64,000 nucleotides of DNA. It comes from Pleurodeles waltl. Taxonomy: Eukaryota; Chordata; Amphibia; Caudata; Salamandridae. A program made the translations under genes and the position numbers. The stretch is taken from the NCBI RefSeq assembly GCF_031143425.1, contig NC_090442.1, positions 421,245,776-421,309,775 of the forward strand. Direction: 5' to 3'. How positions within the stretch are numbered: position 1 is the stretch's first letter; each line of letters starts with the position of its first letter. Below, piece after piece: positions 59,081-64,000 of this stretch. Under the pieces are notes generated by a model that worked only from the letters and a program-made list of their open reading frames with translations, searched no databases and had not been told where the DNA came from.

Positions 59081-61282
59081 TGTTAGACCTGAGAGCCTTA
59101 GGATAGTCACCCCTAACCTTTTGCCTGCCTCCCTCCACTTTTTGGACACTGTTTTTGCTGTTTTTTAGGACTCTGCGCACTTTACCACTGCTAACTAGTG
59201 CTAAAGTGCATATGCTCTCTCCCTTAAAACATGGTGACATTGGTTCATTCCCAATTGGCGTATATAATCTACTTGTAAGTCCCCAGTAAAGTGCACTACA
59301 TGTGCCCAGGGCCTGCAAATTAAATGCTACTAGTGGGCCTGCAGCACCGATTGTGCCACCCACATAAGTAGCTCCTTAACTATGCCTCAGGCCTGCCATT
59401 GCAAGGCCTGTGTGTGCAGTTTCACTGCCAATTTGACTTGGCATTTAAAAATACTTGCCAAGCCTTAAACTCCCCTTTTTCTACATATAGGTCACCCTAA
59501 GGTAGGCCCTAGGTGACCCATAGGGCAGGGTTTTATGTAGATAAAAGGTAGGACATATACCTGTGTAGTTTATATGTCCTGGTTGTGTAGAACTCCTAAA
59601 TTCATTTTACACTGCTGTGAAGCCTGCTCCTTTCATAGGATAGCATTAGGGCTACCCCCATATACTGTTTGAGTGGTAGATACTGATCTGAAGGAGTAAC
59701 AAGGTCATATCGACTATGGCCAGAATGGTAATACAAAATCCTGCATTTGGATTTAATATTGCTATTTTTAGAAATGCCACTTTTAGAAAGTGAGCATTTC
59801 TCTGCACTTAAATCCTTCTGTGCCTTACAATCCACGTCTGGCTGAGTTACTTGACAGCTCCCTTCTGCATTTCACTCAGACAACCCCAAACACAGGATGC
59901 TCAGTCACACCTGCACACATCTGCATACTGAATGGGTATTCCTGGGCTGGAAGGGTGGAGGCCCTGACACTTACATGTCAAAGGACAGTTGCCTGCCCTC
60001 ACACAATGGACTGCCAAACCCCTACTGGGACCCTGGTAGACAGGATGAAACTGAAAGGGGACCTGGTGCACTTCTAAGCCACTCTTTGAAGTCTCCCCCA
60101 CCTCAAAGACACATTTGGGTATTTAAACAGAGTCTCTGACCCTACCAACGTAGACACTTCTGGACAAGATACCACTGGTGAAGAAACTCTGAACCAGACC
60201 CTGCAACCTGCCAAGAGGAACTGCCTGGATGTCCAAATGACTCACCTGACTGCTTTTCTGCAAAGGACAGCTGCCCTGCTGCTGCCCTGCTGCCTTGCTG
60301 CCCTCTGGCTCTGCTGTGAAGTGCTCTCCAAGGGCTTGGATAGAGCTTGCCTCCTGTTCCTTGAAGTCTCAGGACCAAAAAGACTTCCTTCTGCAAAGAA
60401 CTCCTTGTGCGGTGAAAATTCGACGCACAGCCTGCCAGAAACAATGCACACCCTGCATTGCGGTGAGAAAATCACTGCACGCCGAACTGGAATGACGCAG
60501 CCCAGCTCCCCGAGAGGAGATCAACGCAGCGCCAGTGTTGCAACCGGAACTTCGACACACGGCCCACTGTATCAACGCATAGCCGAGCCAGAACAACACT
60601 GCCCGACTTCCTGTGAGAAGAATCGACGCAGCGCCTGCTGTGCGACAGAAATTTCACTGCATCACCCACCAGATCGACGCAGCTCCTGTGACTTTGTCAT
60701 GTACACCCAGGATTTCTCTGCATCGTCCCCGGGGCGCCCGAATAGCCCGCAACCCGAAGAGGATCCAAGTCAGCTCATCAGAAATCAATGCAAAGCCTTA
60801 CCCCGCGTGGAAAATTATTGATGTGTCGTCTGTGTGTGCCCAGAGAAAGCGATGAACACATCCCCCTTTCCCACGCACCTCCTCCTCTACAGCCCCTTGC
60901 GGAGAATCTGAACGCAAACCAGGTACTTTGTGCTTGCAAGAGACACTTGTTGCTTTTTAAAGACTAAAGACTCTTTTTATCATTCTCTGAAGTGATATTT
61001 CAAAGTGCCCTAAGCAAATCTGCATTTATCCAGATAAATATTCTATATTTTTGTAAATACCGTGTGGTGTATTTTTGTGGTGTTATACTGTGTTATTGCA
61101 TGGTTTGATGCACAAATATTTTACACATTGCTTTCTAAGTTAAGCCTGATTGCTCAGTGCCAAGCTACCAGAGGGTGGGCACAGGATAATTTGGATTGTG
61201 TGTGACTTACCCTGACTAGAGTGAGGGTCCTTGCTTGGACAGGGGGTAACCTGACTGCCAACCAAAGACCTCATTTCTAACA
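59081..61282. mobile_element. Solo-LTR-like element, 2.2 kb, TSD CCTTA
   Basis: Begins TGTTAGACC and ends TTTCTAACA, flanked by CCTTA at 59076-59080 and 61283-61287. It is close to 33426-35669 along its whole length, including the shared right-end block CCCTGACTAGAGTGAGGGTCC and the GACGCA-rich block at 60415-60690. A 194-codon frame (60237-60821) runs through that block and is a by-product of its composition. No protein domain was found. Confidence 0.8.
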
Positions 61283-61287
61283 CCTTA

Positions 61288-62480
61288 GCCTCAAATTATC
61301 AAGCCAGGGTTCAACCCAGCCAGCTCAAAGAACTACACCGCCAGATTCAAACTCAGTATTACCACTCCCACCACCATACCTTCAGTTTCTAACATCACAC
61401 TATGCCTGCCTCAGTACTACTTCTTCACCATACTACATCCCGACCAATGCACTGTCAATCCACCTCTTCACTACCATCCATCAGTAGTGCACAAACACTC
61501 CCTGCACCAATCCCCACAACACTCCACTTAAACCTCATATTATTGTTCTGTCTGCGTTAGCTATGCATAATATAGAGACACTTTTCAGAATCCTTAACTG
61601 CTGCTATTTTGACCTAGTCAGGAGAATGCTATATATATTCATGAGCATTATAAACTGAAAAAGGTCTCACGGAATACGAAGATGGCAGAACCGTTAACAA
61701 TCCCATGACAACAGAGACAGAAAGACTACAGTGAAAGAGAGCTTCTAGGCACAAAAACAGATACTAATATTACAGAGGGGAAGACACTAAGCTTGCATTG
61801 AATAGCTATATTGTTTCTTTTATTTCAATTCTGCAAAAAATAACAATCTCAAAGAAATTTTATAAATGAGCCATTAGTGACATTTTCCTGGGATCTGGCA
61901 TCATCCAGCACTGGAGATATAGACAGCTATACAAATGAAGCTGGTGAATTGAATAGCAACTCGTTCTTGTACTTTTTCCCTCTATCCCACAAGCCTATTG
62001 GTCAGAAAAAGACTGTACAGTCCTGAAATTTACTCCCATAATGGAGCTGGGTGGATTTTCCAGCTTGGCATAATCAAAATGATTGGGCTTCTGGGGAGAA
62101 TATGCAGGTCGTTATCAACATGAACTAAGCATTGTTTGTATGATGGCTTGGAAGGAAGGAATGACTGACATTCATATCTGTACAATTAAAACATGGGGCC
62201 AATTGCTTCTCACGTTGAAATGCAGTATACACTTTCTATCTTTGCAGGCCTTTATCAGGAACTCCTACTGAGGTCTGGAGACCTGCTGACCAGTGAACGG
62301 ATTCTTAATGTGTTATTTTGCTCACCTTTGGGTCCAATGCTGCAATCCCAACAAGCTGATTCTGGCAAGGATTGCTTTTTCTCCTTTTATTTTCAGTGTC
62401 AATACTTAATTTTACATTTCTTTCAGGGCCTCTCTGTCCTCAGCACACACTGTTATTTTGCACACATAATAAAACACATA
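61288..62480. other. No gene recognised
   Basis: About 1.2 kb without supported feature. Short open frames only. A CCA/ACC-rich stretch at 61310-61540 is low-complexity. Confidence 0.55.
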
Positions 62481-63080
62481 GGGGGTCATAACAACCCTGG
62501 TTGTCTTCAGACCGCCAGGGTCGTGGTGGCGGTCTGACCACACCAAAGTGGTGGTCCAACTGCTTTGGGCGGCGGTCTGACCGCCACATTACGAACTTGG
62601 CAGTTGCACCACAGTCGGACAGCCAGCACTGCCTGTTTTCCTCCATAGGAGGGACTGCCGGTGCTGACGGTCCTAATCTGCCAGGGCAGCACTGCAAGCA
62701 CCGCCATGTAAAGGCTGGCAGAGATGGGGTGCAGGGGGTCCCAGGGGGGCCCCTGCAATGCCCATGTACTTGGCATGGGCAGTGCAGGTGCCCCCATGGC
62801 CAGTCCTGTCGCGCTGTTCACTGCTTTGCAGACAGTGAACAGTGTGTCAGGTACTGGGGCACCCTATGCACTGCAGCATTGCCATCGGCTCAATTATGAG
62901 CCGGCGTCAATGTTGTAGGTTGTATGCTGCTGGGGCAGCAGGTGGAAAAGCTGTTTCCGCCTGCTGACCCAGCGGAAAACTCCTAATGGGGCCCATGGGA
63001 AGGCAGCCGCACTGGCGTCAACCTTACCATGGGAGTTTGACGGATGGCCTTTTCCGTCCACCAAACTCATAATGACCACC
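62481..63080. mobile_element. Harbinger-type MITE, related to the 7.8-kb element
   Basis: Left end GGGGGTCATAACAACCCTGG matches the left end of 51092-58930 (GGTGGTCATTACAACCCTGG) at most positions; right end CATAATGACCACC. The interior has hairpins such as GCGGTCTGAC...GTCAGACCGC near 62530-62580. Flanking triplets are ATA and TTA, so the duplication is imperfect. With these ends it is a good candidate for mobilisation by that transposase. Confidence 0.8.
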
Positions 63081-63485
63081 TTAGTCTTCTTGCAGCAGCA
63101 AACATCATCTCCTAAAGACGTTAAAATGTCTCACTGGTCCTAAGGATTACCCCAAAGGAGACAAAGTGCTGTGACTTCCCAGTGAGGTACTCTCTTCAGA
63201 TATCCAGGTATGTCCTGCTCTGAGCCTTTTTGTCGTAGATAAAAATGCCTCGGAGAGATTGTGCAGTTATGCTATTGAGGCTTATACAGCCCTGCCTGGT
63301 ACAGCTTCCAACCTTTCCATCACTGGAGAATTTCAAGAACCACAAATGTTTTGGCACCAAATCTAAAGGTGTAAGTAGGAGCTCAATAACAACATATCTG
63401 ATTTCGAGGGACTTAGCTTCCTGTCATTCACCATATGAGGACTTGGAGCTTGAAAAAGTAGACTAAGTCAGATGGTAAAAACATT
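63081..63485. other. No gene recognised
   Basis: About 0.4 kb. A 73-codon frame at 63245-63466 has no recognisable domain. GACTAAGTCAGATGGTAA near 63462 resembles the marker of the 122-bp LTR repeat, but nothing else around it does. Confidence 0.5.
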
Positions 63486-64000
63486 GGCCAAGATTTATAA
63501 AGATTTTTCATTGGATTTGTGTTACTTTTTTGACCAACAAAAATCTATCCTGCTATTTATAAACCAATCCAAATGGTAATTCACATTAGCTTGTGATCAA
63601 AAATAACACAGCACAGTGCAATCCACTGCCTTGAGTTACTTTGCATCAAGGAAGCATTCCATGGGTGACAACGCATGGGCATTCCGGTGTATCCACACAT
63701 TGATTTGTATGTAAATAAATGACTACAAAGACTTGTAGATATGAATTCGCCCCAAAAACCCCTTCCTCCGTGAGCCTGGCATTTTGCAGCACCCGCGGCC
63801 TAGTTTCTATGTGACAAGGGACCTATTCCTAACACAAAAGTATGCTGACTATAACATAGACATTCTTGCACTATGGCACAAGGGTGCCTGCATTGGTGCA
63901 CGGCTGCATTAAGTGCGCCAGCACAAGTGAGCGAGCAGAACTGCACCACAACTTTGCAGTTTTGGCACAGTTCTGCTCTCTCTCACTAATGCAACCCAGA
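63486..64000. mobile_element. MITE running off the window
   Basis: Left end GGCCAAGATTTATAAAG resembles the end of 39222-39858 (GGACAAGATTCACAAA), and the interior shares GCATGGGCATTCCGGTG-like and GGGTGCCTGCATTGG blocks with that element and with 18719-19360. The right end lies beyond the window. Confidence 0.6.

Noticed and set aside
60237..60821. 194-codon plus-strand frame
   Set aside because: It lies in the GACGCA-rich block of an LTR-like element; the frame is not conserved in 33426-35669.
48443..61282. The two LTR-like elements on either side of the Harbinger as the two LTRs of one provirus
   Set aside because: Each has its own perfect 5-bp duplication (ATGAC versus CCTTA), and they belong to different subtypes. 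They are independent insertions.

Overview
This window looks like intergenic or intronic DNA from a very large vertebrate genome, most likely a salamander. The basis is the mix of transposable elements: L1 and L2 LINEs, a DIRS-type tyrosine-recombinase retrotransposon, long LTR-like elements with 5-bp target duplications, and a dense population of PIF/Harbinger elements with 3-bp target duplications. The newt-like assignment is inference from repeat content. I found no exon of a host protein-coding gene, no tRNA or rRNA gene and no CRISPR array.

Layout. 0-2.7 kb: a TG microsatellite, one end of a Harbinger-like MITE and an L2 3' fragment. 2.7-7.6 kb: a decayed DIRS/Ngaro-type element whose recombinase gene is split by a minus-strand L2 LINE (3655-6838) with an 8-bp target duplication. 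8.9-9.8 kb: palindromic MITEs. 10.5-17.8 kb: a plus-strand L1 of about 6.9 kb inserted in a degenerate tandem repeat. 18.0-19.4 kb: two more MITEs. 19.4-28.1 kb: mostly unrecognised sequence with microsatellites, a G-rich minisatellite, a pyrimidine tract and one tRNA-derived SINE. 28.1-37.5 kb: a full-length but decayed L1 with an 11-bp target duplication, itself interrupted by a 2.2-kb solo-LTR-like element. 38.1-40.1 kb: a roughly 67-bp minisatellite cut by two MITEs with TAA duplications. 40.1-45.1 kb: AT-rich and unrecognised sequence with a CpG-rich patch. 45.1-46.0 kb: a 934-bp foldback MITE. 46.3-48.4 kb: a degraded plus-strand L2. 48.4-50.9 kb and 59.1-61.3 kb: two further LTR-like copies, each with its own 5-bp duplication. 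Between them, 51.1-58.9 kb: a 7.8-kb Harbinger transposon. 62.5-64 kb: two more MITEs, the last running off the window.

The most interesting unit is the 7.8-kb Harbinger element. It carries a DDE transposase on the plus strand and two separate SANT/Myb-like genes on the minus strand, one on each side. Known Harbingers usually carry one transposase and one Myb-like partner. The surrounding MITEs share its terminal and target-site style, so this class of transposase is a plausible source of their mobility. The second notable structure is a pair of MITEs (9034-9752 and 18006-18680) built almost entirely of consecutive hairpins whose arms have changed in matching pairs between the copies.
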